64,000 nt of DNA from Planctomycetaceae bacterium (lineage in GTDB: Bacteria; Planctomycetota; Planctomycetia; Planctomycetales; Planctomycetaceae). Position numbers and translations under genes: made by a program. The stretch is from NCBI GenBank assembly GCA_018699955.1, contig JABISG010000041.1, positions 21,679 to 85,678 on the forward strand, given 5' to 3'. The notes below the pieces were generated by a model. That model was not told the DNA's origin. It worked only from the letters and a program-made list of their open reading frames with translations, and ran no database searches. Numbering within the stretch: the stretch's first letter is position 1; each line of letters begins with the position of its first letter. Positions 20,371 through 31,335 of the stretch are shown one piece after another.

Positions 20371-22515
20371 TTAGACGATGCGAAGCTTCTCGAGGAAGCC
20401 ATCTGCCATTTCATCCAGACGGGTCGATTCCTGAGCCAATCCGTCGGCTGCTGCCAGAATGTCGGCCGCGCCTTTGCCGCCTTCTTCGGCAGCCTGAGAA
20501 ACCGCGGCGATGTTGCTGCTGACTTCGGCGGTCCCTTTGCTCGCCTCGGCCACGTTTCTCGAAATTTCGTTGGTAGCAGCCGTTTGTTCTTCGACGGCAC
20601 CGGCGATCGTGGTGGCAATCTCGTTGATCTTGCCGATCTGCGAACCGATCGATTCGATCGCCGTCGCAGCGTCACCACTAGCGTTCTGAATTGCCGAGAT
20701 CTTCTGGCTGATCTCTTCGGTCGCCTTGGCGGTTTGCCGGGCCAGTTCTTTCACTTCGTTGGCGACGACGGCAAACCCTTTGCCCGCTTCGCCGGCACGA
20801 GCCGCTTCGATGGTCGCGTTCAATGCCAACAGGTTGGTCTGCTGGGCAATCGACGTGATGACTTTCACGACCTGGCCAATCTCGTTGCTCGATTCGCCCA
20901 AGTCGTTAATCGTAGCGTTCGTCCGTTCGGCCTCTTCGACCGCTTGGGAGGTCATCTTCGAGGCTTCCTGAACGTGATTGGCGATCTCGGAAATCGACGC
21001 ACTCAATTCTTCCGTCGCCGACGCAACGGTTTCGACGTTCTTCGTCGCTTCTTCACTAGCTGCTGCAACCACCTGTGATTGTCGCGAGGTTTCTTCGGAT
21101 GTCGCTGCCATGCTCTTGGAACTGGCTTGCATCTCGGTTGCAGAGGACGTGACGATATTCACAATTCCCTTGACGTCACGCTCGAAGGAGTCAGCCAATT
21201 CCACTTGGTCGCTGACCACTTCCCATGTCACCATCGGGCCCAGGTAGTTCTCGTCCTTGTCGAAGATGGCCGAAACCTGCAGACTGAGCGTCTCATCGCC
21301 CACTTTAATGTTGGCAGCATGCGGAAGATTTGCTGGATCCCCGACGATCCGGCGTTGCATTTCCGGGTTCTTGTGGAGAATGTCGATCTTCTGCCCTTGG
21401 AGTTCATCAAGGGGAACCGGCAGCAAATGTTCGAGCGGCTTCAACGTTTTGTATGACGCTGGGTTAATGTAAACAATTTCGAAATCCCGGTTCGCCAACA
21501 TGACGTTGATGGGGATTTGATCCATCATGTTCTGCAAGCGGTCCATTTCCGCTTCGGTCTTCAGCTTCTCGGTCACCACTTCCCAGGTCACCATCGGCCC
21601 GATGTATTTTTCGTCGGCATCGCGAACGGCACTGATTGTCAGGCCCAGGGTTTCTGGACCAACCTGAATGTTTGCTGTGTGTGGCAAATTGTCCGGATTG
21701 CTGAGGAGTCGTCGTTGATGGGACGGATCCTGATGAAAAATGTCGATCGATTCGCCGACAAGCTGTTCAACCGGTTTGGGCAGAAACTGCTCGAGCGTCT
21801 TCAACGTAGATGTTGACGAGGCATTCATGTAAACGAGATTGAGGTCGATATCGGCCAACAACACGTTGATCGGCACGTTCTCGATCATGTTGTAAAACTT
21901 ATCGAGACTATCTACCTGCTGGCCGGCTTTGGCTTTGGACTGTTTGGCTGTGGTCGACATGCTTCTCTCCTCGTTTCTTGCGGGGGATCCCGCTTTGGTT
22001 GCCCTGGTTTTTGATGCGGGACGTTCCCCGTTCCTTGACGACGACTTGGACTCACGTGACTTTTTTCCCGCGGCTGACGAGCCGACCAACTGCGGTTGTT
22101 TCTTCGTTTTCTTCGCTGCACCTTCCAGCATAATTTCGGCGACAGCACTCAGTGCATCGCCCCAAGCTGATTCGAGCTTCTTGTTCCACGCCTTGCCCGC
22201 GATTTCCGCCATGACGGTCAACAGCGTGAGGGCAACCGGTTCGTAATCCTCTTCGGTTGCACCATATTCTGCGTGGCGACCGCCAAGATCGTGCAGGTAG
22301 CGGGTCAACGCCTTCGCGTTGTCCAGCGACTTGATCACAACAGCCAGCGACTGGATCAGTTTTTGCTGCTGATCCTCAATGTCTGCATCGACAAACAACG
22401 GTTCCAGGTGTGGATAATCTGCAAACAACCGATCGTAAAACCGCTCCGCAAGCAGGTCTGCCTTCGGCGCAATCAGATCGAACGAGCTGCGTAGTAGATC
22501 GACTTTAAGACCCAT
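20371..22515 (-). CDS. Soluble globin-coupled methyl-accepting chemotaxis protein
   Basis: 714 residues with no membrane segment. Residues 1-135 form a bacterial haemoglobin domain of the flavohaemoglobin type: SFDLIAP start, Phe41 (CD1) in LEPLF, Gln53 near the distal site and proximal His81 in [11 protein letters not shown] basic Ser/Lys-rich linker follows, then two PAS domains that are clear duplicates of each other (about 205-320 and 330-445; shared PHTANIQVG / PHAANIKVG and GPMVTWEVV). The signalling domain has the hairpin tip [20 protein letters not shown]. Haem binding would make it an oxygen, NO or redox sensor. It lacks a CheR-docking tail. It lies 48 bases after cheW. Confidence 0.88.
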   Translation of the reverse strand: MGLKVDLLRSSFDLIAPKADLLAERFYDRLFADYPHLEPLFVDADIEDQQQKLIQSLAVVIKSLDNAKALTRYLHDLGGRHAEYGATEEDYEPVALTLLTVMAEIAGKAWNKKLESAWGDALSAVAEIMLEGAAKKTKKQPQLVGSSAAGKKSRESKSSSRNGERPASKTRATKAGSPARNEERSMSTTAKQSKAKAGQQVDSLDKFYNMIENVPINVLLADIDLNLVYMNASSTSTLKTLEQFLPKPVEQLVGESIDIFHQDPSHQRRLLSNPDNLPHTANIQVGPETLGLTISAVRDADEKYIGPMVTWEVVTEKLKTEAEMDRLQNMMDQIPINVMLANRDFEIVYINPASYKTLKPLEHLLPVPLDELQGQKIDILHKNPEMQRRIVGDPANLPHAANIKVGDETLSLQVSAIFDKDENYLGPMVTWEVVSDQVELADSFERDVKGIVNIVTSSATEMQASSKSMAATSEETSRQSQVVAAASEEATKNVETVASATEELSASISEIANHVQEASKMTSQAVEEAERTNATINDLGESSNEIGQVVKVITSIAQQTNLLALNATIEAARAGEAGKGFAVVANEVKELARQTAKATEEISQKISAIQNASGDAATAIESIGSQIGKINEIATTIAGAVEEQTAATNEISRNVAEASKGTAEVSSNIAAVSQAAEEGGKGAADILAAADGLAQESTRLDEMADGFLEKLRIV

Positions 22516-22563
22516 TGTCCGTTGTTCCTGATTTATTGACGAACCGAACGTGTAGAAGGCTGA

Positions 22564-23052
22564 CTACGAAATGTTCAATGTCGCATTGACGTTCAAAACG
22601 ATAAAGAGCCGGTCTTCCAGCCGAAACACGCCGTCGGTCATACTCTTCCAGTGTGGATCGAGCGTGTGGGGGACTGCTTCCATCGTTTCGGCGGAGACGT
22701 TTATCACGTCGCCCACCTCATCCACCAGCAGGCTGAAAGATTCTCCCTTGTGGCGAACCACAACGTTCAGGTCAGATTCATTTTCCTCTCGATCAGGCAG
22801 GTTCATTCGCTTCCGCAAGTTGACCGCCGTTACGATCTGGCCGCGCAAATTCAACAGCCCGGCAATCTCAGGACGGGCCTGGGGTGTGCGAGCAATCTGC
22901 TGAGGATTGAGTACCTCTTGCACCGAACTCACCGGAACGCCCAACAGTTGGCCGTCGATCCAGAACGAAACGTATTGATTCGAGTAGTCCAAATGCTGGT
23001 CCATCTCCGATTCGGCTTCAGTTCGCTTGTCGAGTTGTGCTGTAGCGCTCAT
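22564..23052 (-). CDS. cheW: Chemotaxis adaptor CheW
   Basis: 162 residues, one CheW-like SH3-type domain that couples receptors to CheA. Motifs: [21 protein letters not shown] at about 28-48, [21 protein letters not shown], and [11 protein letters not shown]. An N-terminal stretch of about 25 charged residues precedes the domain. Its start overlaps the cheA stop codon as ATGA (23049-23052), so it is translationally coupled to cheA. The MCP gene follows. Confidence 0.93.
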   Translation of the reverse strand: MSATAQLDKRTEAESEMDQHLDYSNQYVSFWIDGQLLGVPVSSVQEVLNPQQIARTPQARPEIAGLLNLRGQIVTAVNLRKRMNLPDREENESDLNVVVRHKGESFSLLVDEVGDVINVSAETMEAVPHTLDPHWKSMTDGVFRLEDRLFIVLNVNATLNIS

Positions 23053-25727
23053 GTAGTTGCTCCTGTCTGGGTGGGAACGCGAGCGAATAGATCGTCGAGA
23101 GTCGACATCACTTCCTGCGAATTGAACTTCGTCAGCCAGCGGTCAAATCCCGATTGTGTCGCATTCTGCTGGTCGGCTGAGGAACCGCGCGATGACAAGG
23201 CGACAATCGGCATGTATTCACAGTCGCTGCGTTCTCTAAGCCACGCGGCAAATTCAAAGCCGTTCATGCGCGACATCCCGATTTCGGAGATGACGGCATC
23301 GAACTTCTCGCCGCGTTCAATCAATTCGATCGCTTCCACGGGGTCTTCGGCAGAGATGACCGAATACGATTCGACCTCAAGCGACGTGGCGAGCAACTGA
23401 CGGAAAAACAGAGATCCATCGACGATGAGAATCCGCCGACTGGGCCGCGGAACGCTCGCCGCGAACCAACCGGGGTCGGCTTTTGTCACATAATGCTGCG
23501 TGTCGATGATTTCGGTGGCACTGCCATTAATGATTGCCGTCCCCAGAATACCGGGACGTTTCGAATTCATCCGAATGATGAGCCGCTCTTCGCGAATGTC
23601 GCGAATTTCATCGACCATCAAACCCATCGAGTTTTCGCCTTCGGAAAACACGATGACCGGCTGCATTTCCGCACTATCGGAGATGCCCCCGCCCCCTTCA
23701 ACAGGCAGCAACGGTAGCAAGTCGCCCCGATACTGAACGACGAGTCGATCTCCGCTGCGTTCGATCTGATCCTGCGAGAACTCTTCCAGCCGGGCGACCA
23801 GCGACAACGGAACAGCCATCGTGCGGCCCGCCACGTCGAACAACAACTGGGTTGTGTATTCGCCGGCCGAATCTCCGTCGGAATCTGTCGCAGCATCTGC
23901 GGCAGCATCCCTCAAATCGGACGCCGTCGATAAGCCGCCGAATTGCTTTGCAATGCCGGCGACGTCCAGAATCATGATCACGCGGCCGTCACCGAGGATG
24001 GTCGTCCCCTGATAGAGGCTGATTTCCTTCAGCAACATGCCAACCGGTTTCACGACGATTTCCTCGGTATCGAACACTTCCGACACAACCAGTCCGAATT
24101 GCTCGTCACCAACTTGCACCACGACAATGTTGATGTCGCAATCCTCTTCGGCAGGATCGTCATCCAGGCCCATCGCCGAATCGAGATGGACCAATGGAAG
24201 CAGCCTGTCTCGCAGTCGAAACACTTCTTTATCGTGAATTCGCTCGATGCGGCCCCGATCATCGGCGGCCAACCGGACCAGTTCGACGACGCCCAGCTGT
24301 GGTATTGCGAACGACTCTCCGCCGCTCTCCACGACCAAGGCCGAGATGATGGCCAACGTCAGCGGTATCTTGATCCGCACGGTCGATCCGACTCCATCGA
24401 CCGACGTCAAATCGACTGTCCCGCCGATCCGTTCGATTTGAGTCTTCACCACATCCATGCCGACGCCCCGACCGGAGACGGAACTGACTTTTTCGGCCGT
24501 GGAGAGTCCTGCATGAAAGACGAGCGAGAGAATTTCGTTGTGCGACAGTTTGGCACCGTCCGCCTCGGAAAGGATTCCGTTCTTGACCGCTTTGGCCAGA
24601 ACTCGCTTGGTATCGATTCCACGTCCGTCGTCGGTAATGCTGATGATAACGTGGCCACCTTCGTGGCAGGCATTCAGCCGAATGCGGCCCGTTTCGGGCT
24701 TTCCTGCCGCGCGACGGTCTTCGGGCGACTCGATACCGTGATCGGCCGAATTGCGGACCATGTGCGTCAGCGGATCTTTGATCGCATCGAGAACTGTCCG
24801 GTCGAGTTCAGTTTCTGCACCGGTCATTTCCAGTTCGATGTGATGTCCCGTCACCTGAGACAGGTCGCGGACGAGTCGCGGCAGTTTCTTCCAGGCATTG
24901 CCGATCGGCTGCATGCGCGTCTTCATCACGCCTTCCTGCAGGTCGGTGGTGACCCGATTCAGATGGCCGATGGGAGCAGCGTACTTCGACTCGTCGTCAT
25001 CGCGAGCGAGCTGCAAGAGCTGGTTTCGTGTCAAAACCAGTTCTCCAACCATATTCATCAGGCTGTCGAGAACGTTGACATTGACGCGGATCGACAGATC
25101 GGCGACCGATGTTTTGCCGGTTTCAGCCGTCTGCGCCGTATCGGCGTCATGGATTGGTTCGGTGATTGTCGTGGCTCCCATGTCGGTTTCGATCGGCTCT
25201 GGCACCGCGAGTTGCGGTTCAATTTCCGGCTCGCCGGTGGTGTCGGCATCCTCTTCGGTCTCATTCAGCGGTGCGGCCTGCTCGGTTCCGATGGCTTCGA
25301 TCATCGCCAATCCGTCGGCCGTGGCGTCTGCCGACGATTCGACGGTGCCTGACTCGGCCAACTTGTCGAGTCGAGCAATCAGTTCCGAATCATCTCGGAC
25401 CGGCTCGCCACCGGTCGCTTCCAGACCTTCCAGAAGTTCCTTAATGACATCCACAACCTGCAACACCAGGGAGATGGCATCGGGCGTGACATCAAGTTGG
25501 CCCTCGCGCATGCGTCCGAGGACATTTTCACCTGAATGTGCAACGGCCCCGAGGCGCGTCAGCCCAATGAATCCGCACGTCCCCTTGATCGTGTGGATTG
25601 TGCGGAAGATGCTCACCAGCAGGTCGTCGTTCTTGGGGTCTTTCTCGAGCGCGACAATCTCCGTGTCGAGCTGTGAGAGGTTTTCCCAACTTTCCGCCAG
25701 AAAGTCCTGAAGAATTTCGTCGTCCAT
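23049..25727 (-). CDS. cheA: Chemotaxis histidine kinase CheA with two CheW-like domains and a degenerate receiver
   Basis: 892 residues from ATG 25727 (the frame is open to 25802, but homology starts at [10 protein letters not shown]). Order: Hpt domain with phospho-His45 in [11 protein letters not shown]; an acidic Thr/Glu-rich linker instead of a clear P2; dimerisation helices; ATPase with NSADHGIE and DDGRGI boxes; one CheW-like domain, then a second one ([18 protein letters not shown]); and a C-terminal receiver from about residue 763. That receiver has Glu815 (GAA, 23283-23285) where the phospho-Asp should be, and Gly771 in place of the second acidic residue, while Ser845/846 and Lys867 are kept. 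Known hybrid CheA receivers normally keep the Asp. First gene of the cheA-cheW-MCP unit. Confidence 0.93.
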   Translation of the reverse strand: MDDEILQDFLAESWENLSQLDTEIVALEKDPKNDDLLVSIFRTIHTIKGTCGFIGLTRLGAVAHSGENVLGRMREGQLDVTPDAISLVLQVVDVIKELLEGLEATGGEPVRDDSELIARLDKLAESGTVESSADATADGLAMIEAIGTEQAAPLNETEEDADTTGEPEIEPQLAVPEPIETDMGATTITEPIHDADTAQTAETGKTSVADLSIRVNVNVLDSLMNMVGELVLTRNQLLQLARDDDESKYAAPIGHLNRVTTDLQEGVMKTRMQPIGNAWKKLPRLVRDLSQVTGHHIELEMTGAETELDRTVLDAIKDPLTHMVRNSADHGIESPEDRRAAGKPETGRIRLNACHEGGHVIISITDDGRGIDTKRVLAKAVKNGILSEADGAKLSHNEILSLVFHAGLSTAEKVSSVSGRGVGMDVVKTQIERIGGTVDLTSVDGVGSTVRIKIPLTLAIISALVVESGGESFAIPQLGVVELVRLAADDRGRIERIHDKEVFRLRDRLLPLVHLDSAMGLDDDPAEEDCDINIVVVQVGDEQFGLVVSEVFDTEEIVVKPVGMLLKEISLYQGTTILGDGRVIMILDVAGIAKQFGGLSTASDLRDAAADAATDSDGDSAGEYTTQLLFDVAGRTMAVPLSLVARLEEFSQDQIERSGDRLVVQYRGDLLPLLPVEGGGGISDSAEMQPVIVFSEGENSMGLMVDEIRDIREERLIIRMNSKRPGILGTAIINGSATEIIDTQHYVTKADPGWFAASVPRPSRRILIVDGSLFFRQLLATSLEVESYSVISAEDPVEAIELIERGEKFDAVISEIGMSRMNGFEFAAWLRERSDCEYMPIVALSSRGSSADQQNATQSGFDRWLTKFNSQEVMSTLDDLFARVPTQTGATT

Positions 25728-26254
25728 CGAAATCTCTTTCCATTCGTTCCGGCGGAGCGGACGAGTTTTAGGCGCTGGCAGAATAAACCGCACAGACGTC
25801 AAGCAGGAATGGCGCAGCCCCGGTCATAAGGCCTGCATTTTGTGGAAAGGTCCCCATCATGAGAACGGATTGACCTTTCACCAACCTTCCTATCGTCAGC
25901 TTGAACAAAGTCGCTTGAATGGAACCAACCGTTTAAGACATCTATCGCTGTCTAAATTCACCACCAACTCGGCGAAGTCCCAGTGCGCGGCTGACAATGA
26001 TGCCAAGAGAGCCTCTGTTTCGTGGATGACCGGAATGCCGCACTCGACAATGCCTGTCGTCTTTCACATACGGAGGATTATTCCGCATCTCTGAACCGGA
26101 ATCGCTCAGTTCGTCGGATGAGGCCAAAACCTCGCCGTCTCCAAAGGCTCGCCAGTCCCTCTCATCTGAATTGATTGACTGATATGATGCGATACAGGCA
26201 AACTCGAACGCCCGATCTTCTGACGGATCTCACGCGAAAATCAGCCGAGCGGCC
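25728..26254. other. Divergent spacer between cheA and priA
   Basis: 527 bases with no supported gene on either strand and no strong inverted repeat. It must contain the promoters of cheA (minus) and priA (plus). A TTGACG hexamer lies on the minus strand upstream of cheA, but I could not match it with a -10 at proper spacing. Confidence 0.45.
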
Positions 26255-28555
26255 GTGAACAAACCGACGCAGCAAAACCTGTTTCAACCGGACGACCTGC
26301 CGGAAGCACCGACTTCGTGGGAGCGGGCGGCAGCCAGCGACCAACTGGCTGCGCAGGTCGTATTCAATCGCCCGTTGGACACGGCGTTTCACTATCTTAT
26401 TCCGGACGAACTCCGCGGGATGCTCAATCCAGGGCAGCGGGTCAAGGCCCCGTTTGGTCGCGGGGATCGGCCGATTGTTGGCTTCTGTGTGGGAGTCGGT
26501 CCGGTACCCGATACCGGACGGAAGCTGAAGTCGATCGATTCCGTGCTGGATCGCGAGCCGCTGTTGTCATCTCGCATGCTCGATTTGACGCATTGGATCG
26601 CCGAGCGGTATCTCTGCCCGTGGGGGATCGTGCTGGAGTCGGTCGTACCTGCCGGCGTTAAGAAGCAAGCCGGAACGCGAATGATCACCTGCTACACGGC
26701 AGCAGAGAACCTGACCGAGCGTTTGAAGAACGTCAAACTGCCGACGAAACAGCAGGCAGTGATCGACGTGCTGCTCGATGCCGGCCAACCGTTGGCAATA
26801 GACGAATTGACAGAGGCCGCCAGCTGCGGCACCGGCCCGCTCAACTCCCTGAAGAAGAAGGGGTTCATCCAAGCCGTTCGGCGACGCTCTGAGCCGTCAG
26901 CAACAGATTTCGGAGCAACAGAACAGCAGCCCGATTTGAAACTGAACGAAGAACAACAACGGGCGCTGGGGACAATCGTCGATTGCTTGCGGTCGCAGCA
27001 GCATCAGACATTTCTGCTGCACGGAGTCACCGGCAGCGGCAAGACCGAAGTCTACATTCAGGCAATTCGCGAAGTCGTAAGCTACGGAAGACAGGCGATT
27101 GTGCTGGTTCCCGAAATCAGTCTGACGCCGCAAACCATCCGCCGCTTTCGCTGTCGGTTCGATTCCGTTGCAGTGTTGCACAGTCATCTCTCCGACGCGG
27201 AACGGCATTGGCAATGGCAGCAGATTGCCAGCGGGGCGGTGCAAGTGATTGTCGGTGCCCGCAGCGCCATCTTCGCCCCGGCTCCGCAACTGGGGCTGAT
27301 TGTGATCGACGAAGAACACGAATCGACCTTCAAGCAGGAGACGGCTCCGCGTTATCACACCCGTGAGGTTGCCCGCGAGCGCGCCCGCGCTGCGAACATT
27401 CCGCTGGTCCTCGGCACGGCCACGCCAACGCTTGAAAGTTGGCTGCGAGCGCGACAGAAAAAGGATGCTCTGATCTCGCTGTCGCGGCGTATTGGCAACC
27501 GCCCGATGCCCCCGGTCGTTATCGTCGATGTCCGCAACGATCCGCACATTACTAAAGGGGCCGCCATCGGGCGGGCGCTCGCTTCAACGATGCGGGCGGC
27601 GTTGAATGACGGCGGGCAGGTCATACTCTTTCTCAATGTGCGGGGCTACTGTCCGGTCCTGTGGTGCCGCGCGTGCGGGCAGGCGGTCAAATGCCCCCAC
27701 TGCGACATTTCATTGACGTGGCACAAGTCGCGGAATGTCGCGTTATGTCATAGTTGCGAGTTCAACACGGTTCCGCCAACACATTGCCCGACATGCAACG
27801 CGGCCGGCGTTCGCAGTCTTGGAGTGGGAACGCAACGGCTCGAACAGGAAGTGCGTAGCCGGTTCCCGAATTATCGCACGCTGCGAATGGACAGCGATTC
27901 AATGCGGAAGCCCGGCAGTCACGACGAAGCGCTGCAACAGTTTGGAGCGGGCGATGTGCAGATTCTGCTGGGAACGCAAATGATCGCAAAGGGGCTGGAT
28001 TTTCCCAATGTGACTTTGGTTGGTGTGATCGATGCCGACACCATTCTGCACCAACCCGATTTGCGGGCATCCGAGCGCACGTTTCAACTCATTGCACAAG
28101 TGGCCGGCCGCACGGGCCGCGGTGAACGCGGCGGCCGTGTGCTGGTACAAACGTCGTCGCCCGCCGAGCCGGCAATTCTGCAGGCGGCCGAACACGACTT
28201 CATCAGTTTCGCCGAGCAGGAACTGGGACACCGAAAAGGACGCGGTGTGCCGCCGTTTGAACATCTGGCGCGGGTGATCCTGCGAGGCGCGGATGAGCCA
28301 ATGGTACAGCAGTCCGCGCGTGACATGGCGAAAACGCTTCAACAGACGGCCGAAGAGATGGGATCAAATGTCCGCGTTCTCGGCCCTGCCCCGGCACCAT
28401 TGACGCGACTGAAAGCGATGTTTCGATATCACCTGCAACTTGCCCACATCGAATTTGAGGAAATCCAACGGTTATGGAACGAAGCGATCGGTCGATTTCC
28501 GCGTGCGAAAGACGTGGAATTCGTGATCGACGTCGATCCCTACAATATGCGGTGA
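26255..28555 (+). CDS. priA: Primosomal protein N' (replication restart helicase PriA)
   Basis: 766 residues starting at GTG 26255. PriA recognises stalled forks and reloads the replicative helicase. Residues about 30-130 form the 3'-DNA-binding domain. The helicase has Walker A GVTGSGKTEVY, Walker B VIDEEHES and the later motif AGRTGRGERGG. The zinc-binding insert has eight Cys in four CxxC pairs, starting CRACG and ending CPTC. Length is slightly above E. coli PriA (732). All catalytic and zinc residues are present, so the enzyme should be active. It stands alone on the plus strand, divergent from the chemotaxis genes. Confidence 0.95.
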   Translation: MNKPTQQNLFQPDDLPEAPTSWERAAASDQLAAQVVFNRPLDTAFHYLIPDELRGMLNPGQRVKAPFGRGDRPIVGFCVGVGPVPDTGRKLKSIDSVLDREPLLSSRMLDLTHWIAERYLCPWGIVLESVVPAGVKKQAGTRMITCYTAAENLTERLKNVKLPTKQQAVIDVLLDAGQPLAIDELTEAASCGTGPLNSLKKKGFIQAVRRRSEPSATDFGATEQQPDLKLNEEQQRALGTIVDCLRSQQHQTFLLHGVTGSGKTEVYIQAIREVVSYGRQAIVLVPEISLTPQTIRRFRCRFDSVAVLHSHLSDAERHWQWQQIASGAVQVIVGARSAIFAPAPQLGLIVIDEEHESTFKQETAPRYHTREVARERARAANIPLVLGTATPTLESWLRARQKKDALISLSRRIGNRPMPPVVIVDVRNDPHITKGAAIGRALASTMRAALNDGGQVILFLNVRGYCPVLWCRACGQAVKCPHCDISLTWHKSRNVALCHSCEFNTVPPTHCPTCNAAGVRSLGVGTQRLEQEVRSRFPNYRTLRMDSDSMRKPGSHDEALQQFGAGDVQILLGTQMIAKGLDFPNVTLVGVIDADTILHQPDLRASERTFQLIAQVAGRTGRGERGGRVLVQTSSPAEPAILQAAEHDFISFAEQELGHRKGRGVPPFEHLARVILRGADEPMVQQSARDMAKTLQQTAEEMGSNVRVLGPAPAPLTRLKAMFRYHLQLAHIEFEEIQRLWNEAIGRFPRAKDVEFVIDVDPYNMR

Positions 28556-28598
28556 ACCGACCAGCATCGGCATGCGTTAACAACAACAGCAAACCAGC

Positions 28599-28628
28599 CC
28601 GCCGCGCAAGCAAGGGTTTTCGCGGCGG
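28599..28628 (+). terminator. Hairpin after priA
   Basis: CCGCCGCG (28599-28606) pairs with CGCGGCGG (28621-28628) around a 14-base loop, 44 bases after the priA stop. There is no T run after the stem, so it may be rho-assisted or only a structural element. It lies just upstream of the nfeD-type promoter. Confidence 0.35.
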
Positions 28629-28657
28629 ATTGGTCACCGAAAAGTTACGATAACGAT

Positions 28658-28686
28658 TTGATCGAGTTTCCGGCGCAGCGTATAAT
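28658..28686 (+). promoter_or_regulatory. Sigma-70 promoter of the NfeD-type gene
   Basis: TTGATC (28658-28663), a 17-base spacer, then the perfect -10 TATAAT (28681-28686). Transcription would begin near 28693, leaving a leader of about 44 bases before the ATG at 28737. It is the best promoter match found in the window. Confidence 0.7.
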
Positions 28687-28736
28687 TCCACCGGCTGAAT
28701 GGCCGACATTTCCGAGTGTTGCGCGTTAGGGCTTTC

Positions 28737-31004
28737 ATGTCACAGTCTTCAAACAACCACGTCAAGCTGTTGGCAGTTGCCTGTTTGGCGGCGCTGCTGA
28801 TAACCGAGTGGCGTACTGTCTCGGCGGCCCAGGATGCGCAAGCCGACCAACCGCCGGCCGCACAGCAGGGAGTGCCGCTGGGCAAGTTTGTAACCGTACA
28901 CAGTCCAATTGACGCCGCGCAATTGGGACGGGTAAAAAACGCCGCCCTGACTTTGCAAAGCGCCGCAATCAAGCAGAAACGCAAAGCGATACTGGTGCTG
29001 GAGATCACTCAAGGGTCCACCGAATACCATCAGGTACTCGGTATGGCGAAGTTCCTCTCTTCGGTTGAACTGTCGAAAGTGACCACCGTCGCTTGGATTC
29101 CGAAAACAGTCACCGGCCATAACGCCATCGTTGCGCTGGCGTGCAATGAAATCGTCATGCACCCCGATGCCGAGTTGGGCGACGTCGGCCGCGGCAAGTC
29201 GCTCGAAGACGACGACCAGCGATCCGTGCTGAGCATCGTCCGCAAAGTCGATAACCTGAAGGTTAGCCCGGCATTGGCGCAAGGCATGATGGACCCGCAA
29301 CTGGCCGTCTTGAAATTGTCGCTCGGTCCTGCGGCTGACAAGATCACCGAAACTCGTGTCGTCAGCCAGCAGGAAGCACAACGTCTGCGGCAGAACAAAG
29401 AACCGATTCTGAAGGACGAGGTGATCTGGGACGCAGGCATCACGGGCAAGCTCACCGGAAGCCGCGCACGCCGATTGGACGTGTTGATTACCAAGACATG
29501 CGAAACGCGACTCGATGTTGCCGAGACATACGACTTGTCCGGAGACGCGATGCGGGAAGATCCTGCACTCGGCAACGCACCCAAGGCGCGGGTGATTCGC
29601 ATTGAAGGCATGATCGACCCGACACTGGAAGCATTCGTTAACCGGCAAATTGAACGGGCAATGTCCAGCGGGGCGAACTTGCTGATCTTCGAAATCGATT
29701 CGCCCGGCGGTTACCTGCTTCCCAGTGAAAGTCTTGCACTGAATATTGCCAGTCTCGATCCCAAACGGGTCCGCACCGTCGCCTATGTCCCTGTGAAAAC
29801 TTACAAGGGAGCCTACAGCGGAGCAGCAATCATCGCCTTGGGCTGCGACGAAATCTACATGCACCCCGATGCCCAAATTGGCGATGCCGGACCAATCGAG
29901 ATGCATGAAGGGGGGCAGTTCCAGCATGCCCCGGAAAAAGTGCTCAGCCCGCTTCGCGGGAAACTGCGGCAATTGGCCGAAAAGAAACACCGCCCCCCCG
30001 CCATCGCGGAGGCGATGGCCGATAAGGACCTCATTGTGTTCCAGGTGACGAATAAGCGGCAGCCCAGCCGCATCTGGTACATGACGGAAAGTGAATTCGA
30101 GGAGAATAAGGAAGAGTGGATCAAGGGGCCGGTCGTTCCTGAATCGCGCGAGGACAATCTACTAACCGTCAACGGTCGCCGTGCGCACGCGCTGAAAATT
30201 GCCGAACCAGCGGTCCACGATCTCGATGAGCTAAAACTGCGACTCGGAATCCCGGCCACCGACAAGCTCATCGTTCTCGAAAGCACATGGGTCGATACGG
30301 CGGTACTCGTTCTCAACCATCCCGTCTCCGTCTTCCTGCTGTTGGTGTTCGGTGTCGCCTGCCTGTATCTCGAACTGCATGTGAACAGCGGATTTCTGGG
30401 AATCGTGGCCGCCCTCTGTTTCGGCATCTTCTTCTGGAGCAAGTTCCTCGGCGGCACTGCGAATTGGCTCGAAGTTGTCCTCTTCGTGCTGGGCGTTGGG
30501 TGCCTGGCAATGGAAATCTTCGTTATCCCTGGCTTCGGTGTGTTCGGCGTCTCCGGCGCGCTGTTACTGCTGACATCGCTGGTAATGGCCAGTCAAACAT
30601 TCGGTAATCTGGAACCCAATTCCGATTTGAAAAAGATGACGGAGACAATGCTGACACTGGGGGCATCGGTAGGAACCGTAATTGCTTTGGCGATGGTAAT
30701 GAACCGTTTTCTGCCTCAGATTCCGATACTCAATCAAATGGTTCTGCATCCCCCGGGAATGTCGCCATCGGCGTTGGCCGACGAGCCGCAACTGCGTCCA
30801 GGTTCTGCTGACGCCAACGGGATTGCCGGTTCTCCGGCTGTGGGGCAACTCGGCGAAGTGTTCACCGACTTGCGGCCCGCCGGAAAGGTTCTGCTCGACG
30901 GCCAATACCTGGACGTGGTAAGCGAAGGGCCATACATCGGGCGCGGCCAACAGGTCGAAATCGTGTCCATCTCGGGGAACCGCGTCGTGGTCCGCGAGGT
31001 CTGA
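28737..31004 (+). CDS. NfeD-family membrane-bound serine protease, duplicated ClpP-class domains
   Basis: 755 residues from ATG 28737 (GTG 28716 is in frame). A signal peptide or anchor helix lies at about residues 9-31. Two ClpP/crotonase-fold domains follow. The second (about 283-440) has the nucleophile Ser361 in KGAYSGAAIIALG and FEIDSPGG. The first (about 50-215) aligns with it (VTGHNAIVALACNEIVMHP) but has no Ser at that place, so it is probably inactive. About four to six membrane helices (about 520-660) and a C-terminal NfeD OB-fold (LGEVFTDLRPAGKVLLDGQ) complete it. Long-form NfeD proteins are thought to cleave or organise stomatin-type membrane proteins; no stomatin gene adjoins. 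Confidence 0.87.
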   Translation: MSQSSNNHVKLLAVACLAALLITEWRTVSAAQDAQADQPPAAQQGVPLGKFVTVHSPIDAAQLGRVKNAALTLQSAAIKQKRKAILVLEITQGSTEYHQVLGMAKFLSSVELSKVTTVAWIPKTVTGHNAIVALACNEIVMHPDAELGDVGRGKSLEDDDQRSVLSIVRKVDNLKVSPALAQGMMDPQLAVLKLSLGPAADKITETRVVSQQEAQRLRQNKEPILKDEVIWDAGITGKLTGSRARRLDVLITKTCETRLDVAETYDLSGDAMREDPALGNAPKARVIRIEGMIDPTLEAFVNRQIERAMSSGANLLIFEIDSPGGYLLPSESLALNIASLDPKRVRTVAYVPVKTYKGAYSGAAIIALGCDEIYMHPDAQIGDAGPIEMHEGGQFQHAPEKVLSPLRGKLRQLAEKKHRPPAIAEAMADKDLIVFQVTNKRQPSRIWYMTESEFEENKEEWIKGPVVPESREDNLLTVNGRRAHALKIAEPAVHDLDELKLRLGIPATDKLIVLESTWVDTAVLVLNHPVSVFLLLVFGVACLYLELHVNSGFLGIVAALCFGIFFWSKFLGGTANWLEVVLFVLGVGCLAMEIFVIPGFGVFGVSGALLLLTSLVMASQTFGNLEPNSDLKKMTETMLTLGASVGTVIALAMVMNRFLPQIPILNQMVLHPPGMSPSALADEPQLRPGSADANGIAGSPAVGQLGEVFTDLRPAGKVLLDGQYLDVVSEGPYIGRGQQVEIVSISGNRVVVREV

Positions 31005-31335
31005 GAATTGGCCGAAGAATGGCTGACGGGACTCCATTTCCCGAATTTGGCCGTAGGACGGACATTCCTGCCCGACGTATCTGTTCCGATGTGTAACTCC
31101 AAACGTCGCTCATCGTTGCAAATTCTCGCAGCCTTGTTACATTGACGTTCTTAGAGGTATTTTCTGAGTTGCCGTGCGCGGAATTTTCAGTTCTCGCACA
31201 CCGCTGGCTCGGAACGCCTACCCATGCTGGTGGAGTTTTCACTCTCTGCCCGACGTGCGGCTGCGGCGTCCAGGACGGACCGACCGTGCAGCTTGTTTTG
31301 TAAGTGGTTACCAATCAGGTATTTAGGGTTTTTGT
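31005..31335. other. Spacer between the NfeD-type gene and rpsO
   Basis: 331 bases with no supported gene. A weak promoter-like pair lies at 31134-31163. Nothing else structured was seen. Confidence 0.45.
31134..31163 (+). promoter_or_regulatory. Weak sigma-70-like promoter upstream of rpsO
   Basis: TTGTTA (31134-31139) and TATTTT (31158-31163), each four of six to consensus, with an 18-base spacer. It would give a leader of about 165 bases before rpsO. Judged only by hexamer match and position. Confidence 0.3.

Noticed and set aside
23943..25352. Long open frame (469 codons) opposite cheA
   Set aside because: Antisense to all of the CheA core; no known motif and biased composition typical of a mirror frame.
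28749..29990. Long open frame (413 codons) opposite the NfeD-type gene
   Set aside because: It is antisense to a strongly supported gene and its amino-acid make-up is that of a GC-rich shadow frame, with no domain.
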